From assembly GCF_037083825.1 (NCBI RefSeq), contig NZ_JBAPLU010000003.1, positions 1 to 64,000 of the forward strand: a DNA stretch of 64,000 nucleotides, read 5' to 3'. The translations under genes and the position numbers were made by a program. Position 1 is the first letter of the stretch. Each line of letters begins with the position of its first letter. Positions 8,741 to 17,449 of the stretch are shown here, in pieces. This DNA is from Klenkia sesuvii. Its GTDB lineage: Bacteria; Actinomycetota; Actinomycetes; Mycobacteriales; Geodermatophilaceae. Below the pieces are notes generated by a model that was given only the letters and a program-made list of their open reading frames with translations, ran no database searches and had not been told where the DNA came from.

Positions 8741-9777
8741 GGTGCGACCCCCACGAGCGGGAGACCGGTGGTCTCGGGCAGGCCCAGGGCGAGGTTGGCG
8801 CACTGCAGCGCGCCTCCCGCCGTCCCCTTGGTCAGGTTGTCGACGGCCGCGACGACCACGAGCCGGCCGGCGTCGGGGTCGACGGTGACCTGCAGCGCGA
8901 CCGTGTTGGCCCCGAGCACCGCGGCGGTGGTCGGCCACTGCCCCTCGGGCAGCACGCGGACGAACGGTTCGTCGGCGTAGGCCGCCAGGTAGGTCTCCCG
9001 CGCGGTCTCGGCCGTCGTGCCGGGCAGCACCTTCGCCGAGCAGGTGGCCAGGATGCCGCGGGCCATGGGCACCAGGGTCGGGGTGAAGCTCACGCCGACA
9101 GTCCTACCGGCGACCTCCGACAGGTTCTGCACCATCTCGGGCGTGTGCCGGTGGACGCCGCCCACGCCGTACGCGCTGACGGCCCCCATGACCTCGGAGC
9201 CGATCAGGTTCGGCTTGGCCGCCCGACCGGCACCCGAGGTGCCCGAGGCGGCCACGACGACGACCTCGGGCTCGACCAGACCGCCGGCCAGCGCCGGGGC
9301 CATGGCCAGGGTGACGCTGGTCGGGTAGCACCCGGGCACGGCGATCCGCCGCGCGCCGGCCAGCTTGCCCCGCTGCCCGGGCAGCTCGGGCAGGCCGTAG
9401 GGCCAGGTGCCGGCGTGCTCGCTGCCGTACCACCGCTGCCAGGCCGCGGCGTCGGCCAGCCGGTGGTCGGCGCCGCAGTCCAGCACCAGCACGTCGTCGG
9501 GCAGGCCCGCGGCGACGGCGCCCGACGCGCCGTGCGGCAGGGCCAGGACGACGACGTCGTAGCCCGCGAGGTCGGCGGGCCCGGACGGCTGCACGACCAG
9601 GTCGGCGTAGGGCAGCAGGTGCGGCTGGGACTCCCCCAGGCGTCGGCCGGCACTCGATGCCGCGTGCACCCCGGTCAGCCGGAGGTTCGGGTGCCCGGCC
9701 AGCAGCCGGCACACCTCCCCGCCCGCGTACCCGGTGGCGCCGGTGACCCCGACCGTCCACGTCCGCTCTGCGCTCAC
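8737..9777 (-). CDS. argC: N-acetyl-gamma-glutamyl-phosphate reductase
   Basis: NADPH-dependent reductase that makes N-acetylglutamate semialdehyde. The 346-residue protein has the nucleotide motif VGVTGATGYAGGE at about 9-21, catalytic cysteine in VPGCYPTSV (Cys150), and the conserved GVHRHTPEM segment around residue 213. It is the first gene of the operon. The GTG at 9777 has no Shine-Dalgarno sequence; the ARG box ends 2 bases upstream, so the mRNA is probably leaderless. Confidence 0.96.
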   Translation of the reverse strand: MSAERTWTVGVTGATGYAGGEVCRLLAGHPNLRLTGVHAASSAGRRLGESQPHLLPYADLVVQPSGPADLAGYDVVVLALPHGASGAVAAGLPDDVLVLDCGADHRLADAAAWQRWYGSEHAGTWPYGLPELPGQRGKLAGARRIAVPGCYPTSVTLAMAPALAGGLVEPEVVVVAASGTSGAGRAAKPNLIGSEVMGAVSAYGVGGVHRHTPEMVQNLSEVAGRTVGVSFTPTLVPMARGILATCSAKVLPGTTAETARETYLAAYADEPFVRVLPEGQWPTTAAVLGANTVALQVTVDPDAGRLVVVAAVDNLTKGTAGGALQCANLALGLPETTGLPLVGVAP

Positions 9778-9779
9778 GA

Positions 9780-9793
9780 TGCATGAGTATGCA
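9780..9793 (-). promoter_or_regulatory. ARG box (ArgR operator) at the argC start
   Basis: TGCAT-GAGT-ATGCA is a perfect 5-bp inverted repeat with a 4-base spacer, very close to the actinobacterial and general ARG box. Position 9780 is only 2 bases before the argC GTG at 9777. A weak -10-like CATACT on the minus strand (9791-9786) lies inside it, so a bound repressor would cover the promoter and the transcription start. No second clear box is seen upstream. Confidence 0.8.
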
Positions 9794-9852
9794 CCAGTGC
9801 GGATGAACGTGCAGTCGTGGGGGGCGCGGACCCGCCTCGGTACCGTTCGGGG

Positions 9853-10788
9853 ATGCGCACGGGAGCGGTCGGTCGCAGGACACCAGGTGATCTCCTGCGA
9901 GGCGGTGCGATGGGGGTCGCCGAGACCGTCCCCGGGGTGAGCGGCGGGACCGTCGCGCTGGTCCTCGGGGTCTACGAGCACCTCATCGACGGCGCGGGCC
10001 ACGTCCTGTCGGCCGTCCGCTCGGGCGTGGCCGGTCGCCGGCACGAGGCCCAGGAGCACCTGCGCCGGGTGCACTGGGCGACGGTGGTGCCGGTCGCCGT
10101 CGGCATGGTGGTGGCCGTCGTGCTGGCCGCGCAGGTGGTGGAGCCGCTGGTGACCGACCACCCGGTGGGCACCCGGGCGGTCTTCTTCGGTCTGGTCCTG
10201 GGCTCGATCGCCGTCCCGGCGATGATGGTGCGCGACTGGCGGGCCGGCACGGTCGGCGTCGCCGTCGTCGCGGCCGTCGTGGCCTTCCTGCTGTCCGGGC
10301 TCCCCCCGGGCGGGGAGGTGCAGCCGGCCCTGCCCGTCGTGGCGCTGGCGGCCGCGGTGGCCATCTGCGCGCTGGTGCTGCCCGGGGTGTCCGGGTCGTT
10401 CTTCCTGCTCACGGTGGGTCTCTACCAGCCGACCCTGGCGGCGGTGAACGACCGCGACCTGGTCTACCTGCTGGTCTTCGCCCTGGGCGCACTGGTGGGC
10501 CTGGCCTCGTTCGTCAAGGTGCTGCAGTGGGCGCTGCTGCACCACCACGCGGTGGTGCTCGCGGGCATGTCCGGGCTGATGGCCGGGTCGTTGCGGGCGC
10601 TGTGGCCGTGGCAGGACGAGGACCGGGGCCTGCTGCCCCCCGACGACGGCGCGCTGCCCGTGGTGGCCCTCGCTGTGGGCGCCCTGCTGCTGGTGGCCGC
10701 GACGGTGCTGCTGCAGCGGCGGTACGACACCCCTGCCGGGTCCACCGGCACCGAGCGCGACGACACCGCCGGCCGTCACCGCGGCTGA
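9853..10788 (+). CDS. DUF368 membrane protein (PopT-type undecaprenyl-phosphate flippase family)
   Basis: The 311-residue polytopic membrane protein belongs to DUF368. It has the paired family motifs RGGAMGVAETVPGVSGGT near residue 20-37 and LVLPGVSGSFFLL near 175, and about eight hydrophobic segments. DUF368 proteins have been linked to returning the C55 lipid carrier (undecaprenyl phosphate) across the membrane for cell-wall synthesis; assigning that role here is family inference. The ATG at 9853 gives the conserved N-terminus. It is divergent from argC with about 75 bases between. The C-terminal tail is charged. Confidence 0.85.
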   Translation: MRTGAVGRRTPGDLLRGGAMGVAETVPGVSGGTVALVLGVYEHLIDGAGHVLSAVRSGVAGRRHEAQEHLRRVHWATVVPVAVGMVVAVVLAAQVVEPLVTDHPVGTRAVFFGLVLGSIAVPAMMVRDWRAGTVGVAVVAAVVAFLLSGLPPGGEVQPALPVVALAAAVAICALVLPGVSGSFFLLTVGLYQPTLAAVNDRDLVYLLVFALGALVGLASFVKVLQWALLHHHAVVLAGMSGLMAGSLRALWPWQDEDRGLLPPDDGALPVVALAVGALLLVAATVLLQRRYDTPAGSTGTERDDTAGRHRG

Positions 10789-10823
10789 CCTGCGCCGGGT
10801 CGCGCCGTGCCCCGCCAGCCACC

Positions 10824-11735
10824 ATGATCGCGCCCGTGGCCGCAGCGTTCGACCGGGTCGTCATCGTGTTCAACCCGCACAGCACCGGTGATGCCCCGAC
10901 CTTGGCCCGGGAGCTGCGCGACGACCTCGCCGAACGGCACCCCGACCTGCCGATCCAGCTCGCCCCCACCCAGCGCGCCGGGCACGGGCGCGAGCTGGCC
11001 GCTGCCGCCGCGCGCGACGGCCGGCCGCTGGTGGTCTCGGTCAGCGGCGACGGTGGCTACAACGACGTCGTCAACGGGCTGATGGACGCCGGCAACCCCG
11101 ACGCCGTGGCCGCCGTCCGGGGGGCCGGGAACGCCAACGACCACCGCCGGGCCACCAAGCGCCGCCCGCTCGACGCCGCGGTCTCCCACGCCCTGCGCAC
11201 GGGGACCACGTCGCGCTTCGACCTGCTGCGGCTCAGCGTCACCCCGGCCGGTGGCGACCCCTGGGTGCGGTACGCGCACTCCTACATCGGGCTGGGCATC
11301 ACGCCGGTGGTCGCCGTCGACCTCGAGCAGGGCGGGAAGGGGTCCTGGCGCGAGATCGTCGCCGTCGTGCGGGGGTTCCGGCGGTTCCGGCCGTTCCCGG
11401 TCGAGCTGGCCGACGGCACCGAGGTCGAGGTGGACAGCCTGCTCTACGCCAACATCGACCGGATGGCCAAGGTGGCCACCCTGTCCGACGACGGCCGGCC
11501 CGACGACGGCCGCTTCGAGCTGGTGCTCCTCCCCCACCACAGCAAGGTGCGGGTGCTGCTGACCGCGCTGCGGTCGGCCACCATCGGGCTGGGCCCCCAG
11601 CCGCACGTCACGCACCACGAGCTGACCATCCGCGCGCCGATGCCGCTGCAGCTCGACGGTGAGCTGGTCGAGCTCGACGCCGACACCCACGTGGCCGTCG
11701 ACGTCGTCCCGGGTGCGCTGCGCACGGTGGGCTGA
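10824..11735 (+). CDS. Diacylglycerol/lipid-kinase-like protein
   Basis: The 303-residue protein has a DAGK catalytic-domain fold. FDRVVIVFNPHSTG at the N-terminus, VSVSGDGGYNDVVNG at about 73-87 (the GGDGTxNEV motif with Gly-Tyr instead of Gly-Thr), and RGAGNANDHRRATKR follow in the usual order. The C-terminal half is the beta-rich part ending in LQLDGELVELDADTHVAVDVVPGALRTV. The substrate cannot be inferred; diacylglycerol or a sphingoid-like lipid is typical. The ATG at 10824 is chosen because the conserved domain begins about 9 residues later. It starts 35 bases after the DUF368 gene and may share its transcript. Confidence 0.8.
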   Translation: MIAPVAAAFDRVVIVFNPHSTGDAPTLARELRDDLAERHPDLPIQLAPTQRAGHGRELAAAAARDGRPLVVSVSGDGGYNDVVNGLMDAGNPDAVAAVRGAGNANDHRRATKRRPLDAAVSHALRTGTTSRFDLLRLSVTPAGGDPWVRYAHSYIGLGITPVVAVDLEQGGKGSWREIVAVVRGFRRFRPFPVELADGTEVEVDSLLYANIDRMAKVATLSDDGRPDDGRFELVLLPHHSKVRVLLTALRSATIGLGPQPHVTHHELTIRAPMPLQLDGELVELDADTHVAVDVVPGALRTVG

Positions 11736-11737
11736 GG

Positions 11738-12538
11738 TCAGGCGACGGGGTCGGTGTCGCCGTAGGGCAGGAGACGGACCTGGCGCTGGGTGGCCTCGGG
11801 CACGGTGTCCACCAGGGTGGCCACGTCGTCCTTGCCGGCCCGCACGAAGCGCCCCGACCAGTGGTCCAGCTGCCCCTCGGCGATCGCGGCGACCAGGTCG
11901 ACGACGGCCGAGGCCGGCGTCCAGTCGGTGAAGCCGTCCCACATCGCCATCGAGCGGGTCATCGGGGTGTCCACCACGCCGGGGGCGACGTCGAAGGCCA
12001 GCACACCGGCCGCGGCGAGGGACTCGGTGATGCGCAGCTGCCCGGCCTTGCCGACCGAGTAGGCGCTGTAGTCGGGGTTCGCCCGGGTGGACATGCCGCT
12101 GGCGAGGTCGACCACCCGGCCGCTGCCCCGCTCGACCATCGCCGGCACCACGGCCTGCACCAGGTGGAACGGCCCGCGCAGCTGGCTCTCCACCACCGAC
12201 CACCACTGCTGCGGGTCGGCCTCCCACACCGGCACCTCTGCGGCGTCGACCTGGCCGGCGTTGTTGACCAGCAGGTCGACCGGGCCCAGCTCGGCGAGGA
12301 CCCGGCTGACCGCGGCGTGCACGGCGGCCAGGTCGGTGACGTCGGCCGCGACGGCCAGCGTGCGCCCGCCCGTGGCCGCGGTGACCTCCGCCAGCGCCGC
12401 GGACAGCCGCTCGGCCCCGCGGGCCAGCCCGGCCACCGCCGCCCCCCGCTCGGACAACCCGCGGACCAGCTCCAGCCCGATGCCGGAGGAGGCACCGGTG
12501 ACCAGCGCGACCTGGCGGGCCAGCGGACCCTCAGGCAC
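11738..12538 (-). CDS. Short-chain dehydrogenase/reductase
   Basis: A 266-residue classical SDR with the cofactor motif TGASSGIG at about 14-21, NNAG at about 91-94, and active-site Tyr-Lys in YSAYSVGKAG. The catalytic serine lies in VDLASGMS. The substrate is unknown. It overlaps the end of pheT by 8 bases (GTG at 12538), so it is probably the third gene of the pheST transcript. It converges on the lipid-kinase gene with only 2 bases between stop codons. Confidence 0.9.
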   Translation of the reverse strand: MPEGPLARQVALVTGASSGIGLELVRGLSERGAAVAGLARGAERLSAALAEVTAATGGRTLAVAADVTDLAAVHAAVSRVLAELGPVDLLVNNAGQVDAAEVPVWEADPQQWWSVVESQLRGPFHLVQAVVPAMVERGSGRVVDLASGMSTRANPDYSAYSVGKAGQLRITESLAAAGVLAFDVAPGVVDTPMTRSMAMWDGFTDWTPASAVVDLVAAIAEGQLDHWSGRFVRAGKDDVATLVDTVPEATQRQVRLLPYGDTDPVA

Positions 12539-15005
12539 CGCCGGCCGCCTCGCCGGCGCCCCCGCGCAGAACCGCACCGACCCCGGCCGCCGACTCCAGC
12601 GCCGACCCCACCGCCTGCGCCACCTCGGCGCGGGTGAGGGTGCGGTCGGGAGCGCGGAAGGTGAGCGCGTAGGCCAGGGACTTCTGGCCGGCACCGGCCT
12701 GCTCGCCGGTGTAGACGTCGAACAGCTGCACCGCCTCGAGCAGCTCCCCGGCGCCGGCCCGCAGTGCCCGCTCGACGTCGGCGGCCGGCACCTGCACCCC
12801 GACGGTCAGGGCCAGGTCGCTGTGCACCGGCGGGAACGAGGAGGTGCGAGGGGCCTGCACGACGGCGGCCTCGGGCAGCGCGTCGAGGTCGAGCTCCATC
12901 GCGCAGGTGCGCGGGGGCAGGTCGAGGTCGGCGCACACCCGCGGGTGCAGCTCCCCGGCGTGACCCACGACGGTGTCGCCGACCAGCAGCTCGGCGCAGC
13001 GCCCCGGGTGCCAGGGCAGTCGTTCCCCGGCCCGCACGGTGAGCTCGACCCCCGCGGCGCCGGCGACCGTGCGGGCGGCCTGCACGGCGTCGGCCCAGTC
13101 GGCGGCCCGTCCGGGGCCCCAGTGGCCGCGGGGCTCGCGCAGCCCGGTGAGCACCACGCCCACGTGCCAGGGCTGCGCGGGCACGGCCGCGAACAGCGCG
13201 GCGAGGGTGTCGTCGTCGGGACGGCGGTCGACCGGGGGCAGCGGGGCCGGGGCGCCGTCGCCGGGCAGGAACACCACGCCGAGCTCGAACACCGCCAGGT
13301 CGCGCTGGCCGCGCCCGAGGTTGCGGGCGGCGGTGGCCAGCAGACCCGGCAGCAACGAGGTGCGCAGGGCCGGCTCCTCGTCCGAGAGCGGGTTGCGCAG
13401 GGTGAGCAGCCCCTCGACCGGCAACCCGAGCGGGGCCAGCGCCGCGGGTCCGACGAACGGGTACGCCGGCGCCTCGGTGTACCCGGCCTCGGCCAGGGCA
13501 CGGCCGACGGTGCGGCGACGGCGCTGGGCCGGGGTGAGCCCGCGCCCGGGGGGCACGGTGGGCAGCACGCCGGGGATCTCGTCGTAGCCGACGGCCCGCA
13601 CGACCTCCTCGACCAGGTCGGCCGGGTCGGTGAGGTCCGGGCGCCAGGAGGGCGGCGTGACCGTCAGGGTCGTCCCGGACGCCTCGACCGCGCAGCCGAC
13701 GGTGCGCAGCGCGTCGACGACGGTGTCGGTGTCGATCGGGATGCCGGCGACGGCCTGCGGCCGGTCGGTCGCCAGCACGATCTCCGGCCGCGGTCCGCGG
13801 GTGTCGACGTCGACGACGCCGCCCACGACGGTGGCCCCGCCGAACTCGGCGAGCAGCTCGGCCGCCCGGGCCAGGGCGACCACGGTGACGTCGGGGTCGG
13901 TGCCGCGCTCGAAGCGCTTGGCGGCCTCGCTGGGCAGCTTGTGCCGCCGCACACCGCGGCCGATGCCCGTGGGCTCCCAGTGCGCGGCCTCCAGCAGCAC
14001 GTCGGTGGTGCTGGAGGAGATCTCGGTGCTCGCCCCACCCATGACGCCGGCCAGCCCGATCGGGCCGGACTCGTCGCTGATGAGCAGGTCGTCGGCCTCC
14101 AGCGCCCGGTCGACGCCGTCCAGGGTGGTCACCCGCTCACCCGGCCGGGCGGTGCGGACGACGACCGGCCCGCGCACGGCGGCGCGGTCGAAGGCGTGCA
14201 TCGGCTGGCCGAGCTCGAGCATCACGTAGTTGGTGACGTCGACGGCCAGCGAGATCGACCGGACGCCGGAGCGGGTGAGCCGGCGGCGCATCCACCACGG
14301 GGTGGGGGCCGCCGGGTCCAGGCCCTCCATCGCGATCATCGAGAACCGGTCGCAGCGCTGGGGGTCCTCGACCTCGACGGTCCAGGCCGGGTCGCCCGAC
14401 CAGGCCGGCGGGGTGGCCGCGGCCGGGTCCTGCCAGGGCGCGCCGAGGGCGGCGGCCACCTCGCGGGCGATGCCGCGCACCGACATGCAGTAGCCGCGGT
14501 CGGTGGTCACCTCGAGGTCGAACACGACGTCGTCCAGCCCGAGCACGCCGGCCGCCGGGGTCCCGGGTTCGTACCCTTCGGTGCCCAGCACCAGGATGCC
14601 GTCGTGGTCGTCGCCGATCCCCAGCTCGCGGACGCTGCAGATCATGCCGTCGCTGACCTTGCCGTAGGTCTCGCGCGCGGCGATCGCGAAGTCCCCGGGC
14701 AGCACGACGCCGGGCAGCGCCACGACCACCAGGTCGCCGACGGCGAAGTTGCGGGCACCGCAGACGATGCCCTGAGGTGCTGGGTTGCCGACGTCGACCT
14801 GGCAGTACCGGATCGGCTTCTTGAAGCCGGTGAGCTCCTCGATCTCCAGCACCCGGCCGACCACCAGCGGACCGGTGGTCGCCGGGGCGCGCAGCACGTC
14901 CTCGACCTCGAGACCCTGGCGGACGAAGGCCGCGTCGAGGTCGTCGACCCCGGTGCCCGCGGGCAGGTCGACGTGCTGGGACAGCCAGCTGACGGGGATC
15001 TTCAC
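12531..15005 (-). CDS. pheT: Phenylalanyl-tRNA synthetase beta subunit
   Basis: The 824-residue subunit of the alpha2-beta2 enzyme that charges tRNA-Phe. Domain order is an N-terminal B1 (MKIPVSWLSQHV-type start), an EMAP-like tRNA-binding domain, the B3/4 editing domain, B5, a catalytic-like core, and a C-terminal FDX-ACB anticodon-binding domain (SSFPPVHSDLALTV onward). Length is standard. The GTG start overlaps the pheS stop by 4 bases. Confidence 0.97.
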   Translation of the reverse strand: MKIPVSWLSQHVDLPAGTGVDDLDAAFVRQGLEVEDVLRAPATTGPLVVGRVLEIEELTGFKKPIRYCQVDVGNPAPQGIVCGARNFAVGDLVVVALPGVVLPGDFAIAARETYGKVSDGMICSVRELGIGDDHDGILVLGTEGYEPGTPAAGVLGLDDVVFDLEVTTDRGYCMSVRGIAREVAAALGAPWQDPAAATPPAWSGDPAWTVEVEDPQRCDRFSMIAMEGLDPAAPTPWWMRRRLTRSGVRSISLAVDVTNYVMLELGQPMHAFDRAAVRGPVVVRTARPGERVTTLDGVDRALEADDLLISDESGPIGLAGVMGGASTEISSSTTDVLLEAAHWEPTGIGRGVRRHKLPSEAAKRFERGTDPDVTVVALARAAELLAEFGGATVVGGVVDVDTRGPRPEIVLATDRPQAVAGIPIDTDTVVDALRTVGCAVEASGTTLTVTPPSWRPDLTDPADLVEEVVRAVGYDEIPGVLPTVPPGRGLTPAQRRRRTVGRALAEAGYTEAPAYPFVGPAALAPLGLPVEGLLTLRNPLSDEEPALRTSLLPGLLATAARNLGRGQRDLAVFELGVVFLPGDGAPAPLPPVDRRPDDDTLAALFAAVPAQPWHVGVVLTGLREPRGHWGPGRAADWADAVQAARTVAGAAGVELTVRAGERLPWHPGRCAELLVGDTVVGHAGELHPRVCADLDLPPRTCAMELDLDALPEAAVVQAPRTSSFPPVHSDLALTVGVQVPAADVERALRAGAGELLEAVQLFDVYTGEQAGAGQKSLAYALTFRAPDRTLTRAEVAQAVGSALESAAGVGAVLRGGAGEAAGGA

Positions 15006-16069
15006 TGCTCCACTCCGAACGCGCTCGTGAACCGGACGTCGCCCTCGACGATGTCGTGCATGTCCGACACCCCGTGCCGGAACTGCAGGGCCCGCTCGAT
15101 GCCCATGCCGAAGGCGAACCCGCCGTAGACCTCGGGGTCGATCCCGCAGGCGGTCAGCACGCGGGGGTTGACCATGCCGCAGCCGCCCCACTCGACCCAG
15201 CGGGGGCCGTCGCGGTGCTCGGGGAACCAGACGTCGAACTCCGCCGACGGTTCGGTGAAGGGGAAGAAGTGCGGCCGCCACCGGATGGTGGAGTCGGGGC
15301 CGAACAGCGCCTTGGCCAGCGCCTCGAGGGTGCCGCGCAGGTGCGCCATGGTGAGCCCGCGGTCGATGGCCAGCCCCTCCACCTGGTGGAACACCGGGGT
15401 GTGGGTGGCGTCGAGCTCGTCGGTGCGGAACACCCGGCCCGGGGCGACGACGTAGATGGGCGGGGTGCGCTCGAGCATGCTGCGCGCCTGCACCGGCGAG
15501 GTGTGCGTGCGCAGCACCAGGCCCGAGCCCTCGGGTGCGACGAAGAAGGTGTCGGCCAGCGAGCGGGCGGGGTGGTCGGGGCCGGTGTTGAGGGCGTCGA
15601 AGTTCAGCCACTCGCTCTCCAGCTCCGGGCCCTCGGCGACCTCGTAACCCATGCCCACGAAGACGTCGGCGATGCGGTCCTGGATCGTCGTCAGCGGGTG
15701 CCGGGCACCGCGCGGTGCGCGGTCGGCGGGCAGGGTGACGTCGACCCGCTCCTCGGCCAGCACCCGCTCGTCGCGCTCCGCGGTGAGCTCGGCGAGCCGG
15801 GCGTCGTAGGCCTCGGTGAGCGCGACCCGGGCGGCGTTGACCCGCTGACCGGCGTCCTTGCGCGCGGCCGGGGGCAGCGCACCGAGCTCGCGGCGGGCCA
15901 GCAGCACGGGACCGCGGTCACCCAGGTGCGCGGGGCGGACGGCGGCGAGGGCCTCGAGGTCGGCCGCCGAGGCGAAGGCAGCCAGGCCCTCGCGCACCGC
16001 CGTGTCGAGGGCCTCCGGGGAGAGGGCCGCGACCTGCTTGGGGTCGAATGGATCGTTGGCGCCGGACAC
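15002..16069 (-). CDS. pheS: Phenylalanyl-tRNA synthetase alpha subunit
   Basis: The 355-residue class II catalytic subunit that forms phenylalanyl-tRNA. It has an N-terminal coiled coil (LTAERDERVLAEERVD region), motif 1 around GMGYEVAEGPELE, motif 2 (GRVFRTDELDATHTPVFHQVEGL) and motif 3 (GGFAFGMGIERALQFRHG). The GTG at 16069 fits the family N-terminus but lacks a clear ribosome site; an ATG 10 bases upstream is out of frame. pheS-pheT form an operon with the SDR gene downstream. Confidence 0.97.
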   Translation of the reverse strand: MSGANDPFDPKQVAALSPEALDTAVREGLAAFASAADLEALAAVRPAHLGDRGPVLLARRELGALPPAARKDAGQRVNAARVALTEAYDARLAELTAERDERVLAEERVDVTLPADRAPRGARHPLTTIQDRIADVFVGMGYEVAEGPELESEWLNFDALNTGPDHPARSLADTFFVAPEGSGLVLRTHTSPVQARSMLERTPPIYVVAPGRVFRTDELDATHTPVFHQVEGLAIDRGLTMAHLRGTLEALAKALFGPDSTIRWRPHFFPFTEPSAEFDVWFPEHRDGPRWVEWGGCGMVNPRVLTACGIDPEVYGGFAFGMGIERALQFRHGVSDMHDIVEGDVRFTSAFGVEQ

Positions 16070-16097
16070 GGGAGGCCATTCTGCCTCCCGGCCCGGG

Positions 16098-16736
16098 TCA
16101 CTCCGCCGGTGCGGGTGGCAGCAGGGCCGACAGCCCGCCCCAGGCCAGCACGGTGAGCTGGTCCACCAGGTCCCCGGCGGTGACGCTCCGCTCGGTCGAC
16201 CACCAGTGCGCGGCCAGCTGCACCATGCCGACCACGCCGTAGGCCCAGGTCTGGGTGCCCTCGGCGCTGCGGCCCAGGGACAGCAGCCGCTCCCCCATCA
16301 CCCAGGACAACGCCTCGGCCACCTCGCGCTCGGTCTGCGCCACCAGGTCGGCCCGCCCGGCCCGGCCGGCCTGGGCGTAGGCGAACCGGTAGAGCGCCGG
16401 CTCCTCCTCGATGATGGCGACGAACGCGGCCACGACCGCCCGCAGCCGGTCCCGGTCGGTGGGACGGTCCAGCGCCAGCTCCCCCAGCAGGCGGGGCAGC
16501 AGGATCTCGGTGCTGATCTGCTCCAGGACGGCGTCGACCAGCTCGTCCTTGTCGGCGAAGTACCGGTAGAGCACCGTCTTGCTGACCCCGGCGGTGCGGG
16601 CGACGTCGTCGACGGCCAGCTCGGGGCCCGTGCGGCGGACCGACTCGACCGCGGCGGTGACGAACTCGACGCGCCGGGCCCGCCGGTGCTCGGTCCAGCG
16701 GGAGGAGCGTCCGTCGGAGCGGTCGGTGGCTGCCAC
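16098..16736 (-). CDS. TetR-family transcriptional regulator
   Basis: The 212-residue protein has a TetR helix-turn-helix at about 24-70 (EFVTAAVESVRRTGPELAVDDVARTAGVSKTVLYRYFADKDEL in family order) and an all-helical ligand domain. The conserved YRYFADKDEL recognition-helix end is clear. It ends 28 bases before pheS begins and is divergent from the TetR-MFS pair. Its target and ligand are unknown. The start is GTG at 16736. Confidence 0.9.
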   Translation of the reverse strand: MAATDRSDGRSSRWTEHRRARRVEFVTAAVESVRRTGPELAVDDVARTAGVSKTVLYRYFADKDELVDAVLEQISTEILLPRLLGELALDRPTDRDRLRAVVAAFVAIIEEEPALYRFAYAQAGRAGRADLVAQTEREVAEALSWVMGERLLSLGRSAEGTQTWAYGVVGMVQLAAHWWSTERSVTAGDLVDQLTVLAWGGLSALLPPAPAE

Positions 16737-16821
16737 GGCTCAGCATCCTCCCAGGCCTGCCCGCCGAGGACCGAACCCGCCGAGGACCGGTCCGGTGGCG
16801 GCCGCGCCGCGCCGCCCCCCC

Positions 16822-16839
16822 TGCGTACGGACGTACGCA
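16822..16839. promoter_or_regulatory. TetR-type operator palindrome
   Basis: TGCGTACG-GA-CGTACGCA is a perfect inverted repeat with 8-bp arms and a 2-bp centre. It ends 22 bases before the GTG of the second TetR gene, where it would cover the -35 region of the likely TetR-MFS promoter (a weak -10, TACCGT, lies at 16848-16853). It most likely binds the regulator encoded at 16862, giving negative autoregulation. The divergent TetR is the alternative binder. Confidence 0.7.
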
Positions 16840-16861
16840 TCGCCTGGTACCGTCCTGGCCC

Positions 16862-17449
16862 GTGATCGAGCACCGCTCCCCCACCCCGGCCGCGCGGCGG
16901 CACGACCCCGACCGGCGCGACCGGCTCGTCGACGTCACCATCGACGTCATCGCCGAGCACGGCCTGGCCGGGCTCACCGCCCGGCGCATCGCCGCCGCCG
17001 CCGACGTGCCCCTGGGCTCGGTGACCTACCACTTCGACGGCCTCGACGACCTGGTGCGCGCCGCGTTCACCCGGCACGCCGGGCGCATGGCCGAGGTCTT
17101 CCGCGCGCACTTCGCCGGGGTGACCGACCGCACCTCGATGCTCGACGCCGCCACCGACTTCGTGCTGCAGGGCCACGGGGCCTCGCACCGCGAGTGGGCC
17201 GTCGCGTACGAGCTCTACCTGGCCGCCATGCGCGACCCGGCCCTCCGCGAGGTCACCGAGGCCTGGATGGGCAGCAGCCGCGACACCCTGCAGCGCGTGC
17301 TGGAGCCGGAGCTGGCCCGTGCGCTCGACGGCGTCATGGAGGGCCTGACCATGCACGCCACCCTGACCACCGCACCCCCCACCCGCGAGGAGACCCGCGC
17401 CGTGCTCGCCCGCGTCCTCGACGTCCCCGTCGGCGGGGTCGCACCGTGA
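16862..17449 (+). CDS. TetR-family regulator of the adjacent efflux gene
   Basis: The 195-residue protein has an N-terminal TetR DNA-binding domain (RLVDVTIDVIAEHGLAGLTARRIAAAADVP, then LGSVTYHFDGLDDLV) and a C-terminal helical domain. The SVTYHF end of the recognition helix is the type seen in BetI/AcrR-like members. The GTG start at 16862 follows the operator palindrome closely, suggesting a short or absent leader. Its stop overlaps the MFS start (GTGA), so the pair is cotranscribed and probably forms an efflux switch responding to a small ligand. Confidence 0.92.
   Translation: MIEHRSPTPAARRHDPDRRDRLVDVTIDVIAEHGLAGLTARRIAAAADVPLGSVTYHFDGLDDLVRAAFTRHAGRMAEVFRAHFAGVTDRTSMLDAATDFVLQGHGASHREWAVAYELYLAAMRDPALREVTEAWMGSSRDTLQRVLEPELARALDGVMEGLTMHATLTTAPPTREETRAVLARVLDVPVGGVAP

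Noticed and set aside
12087..15128. A 1013-codon open frame on the plus strand over pheT and the SDR gene
   Set aside because: It is antisense to well-supported genes and its protein has the low-complexity Gly/Arg/His composition of a GC-rich shadow frame.
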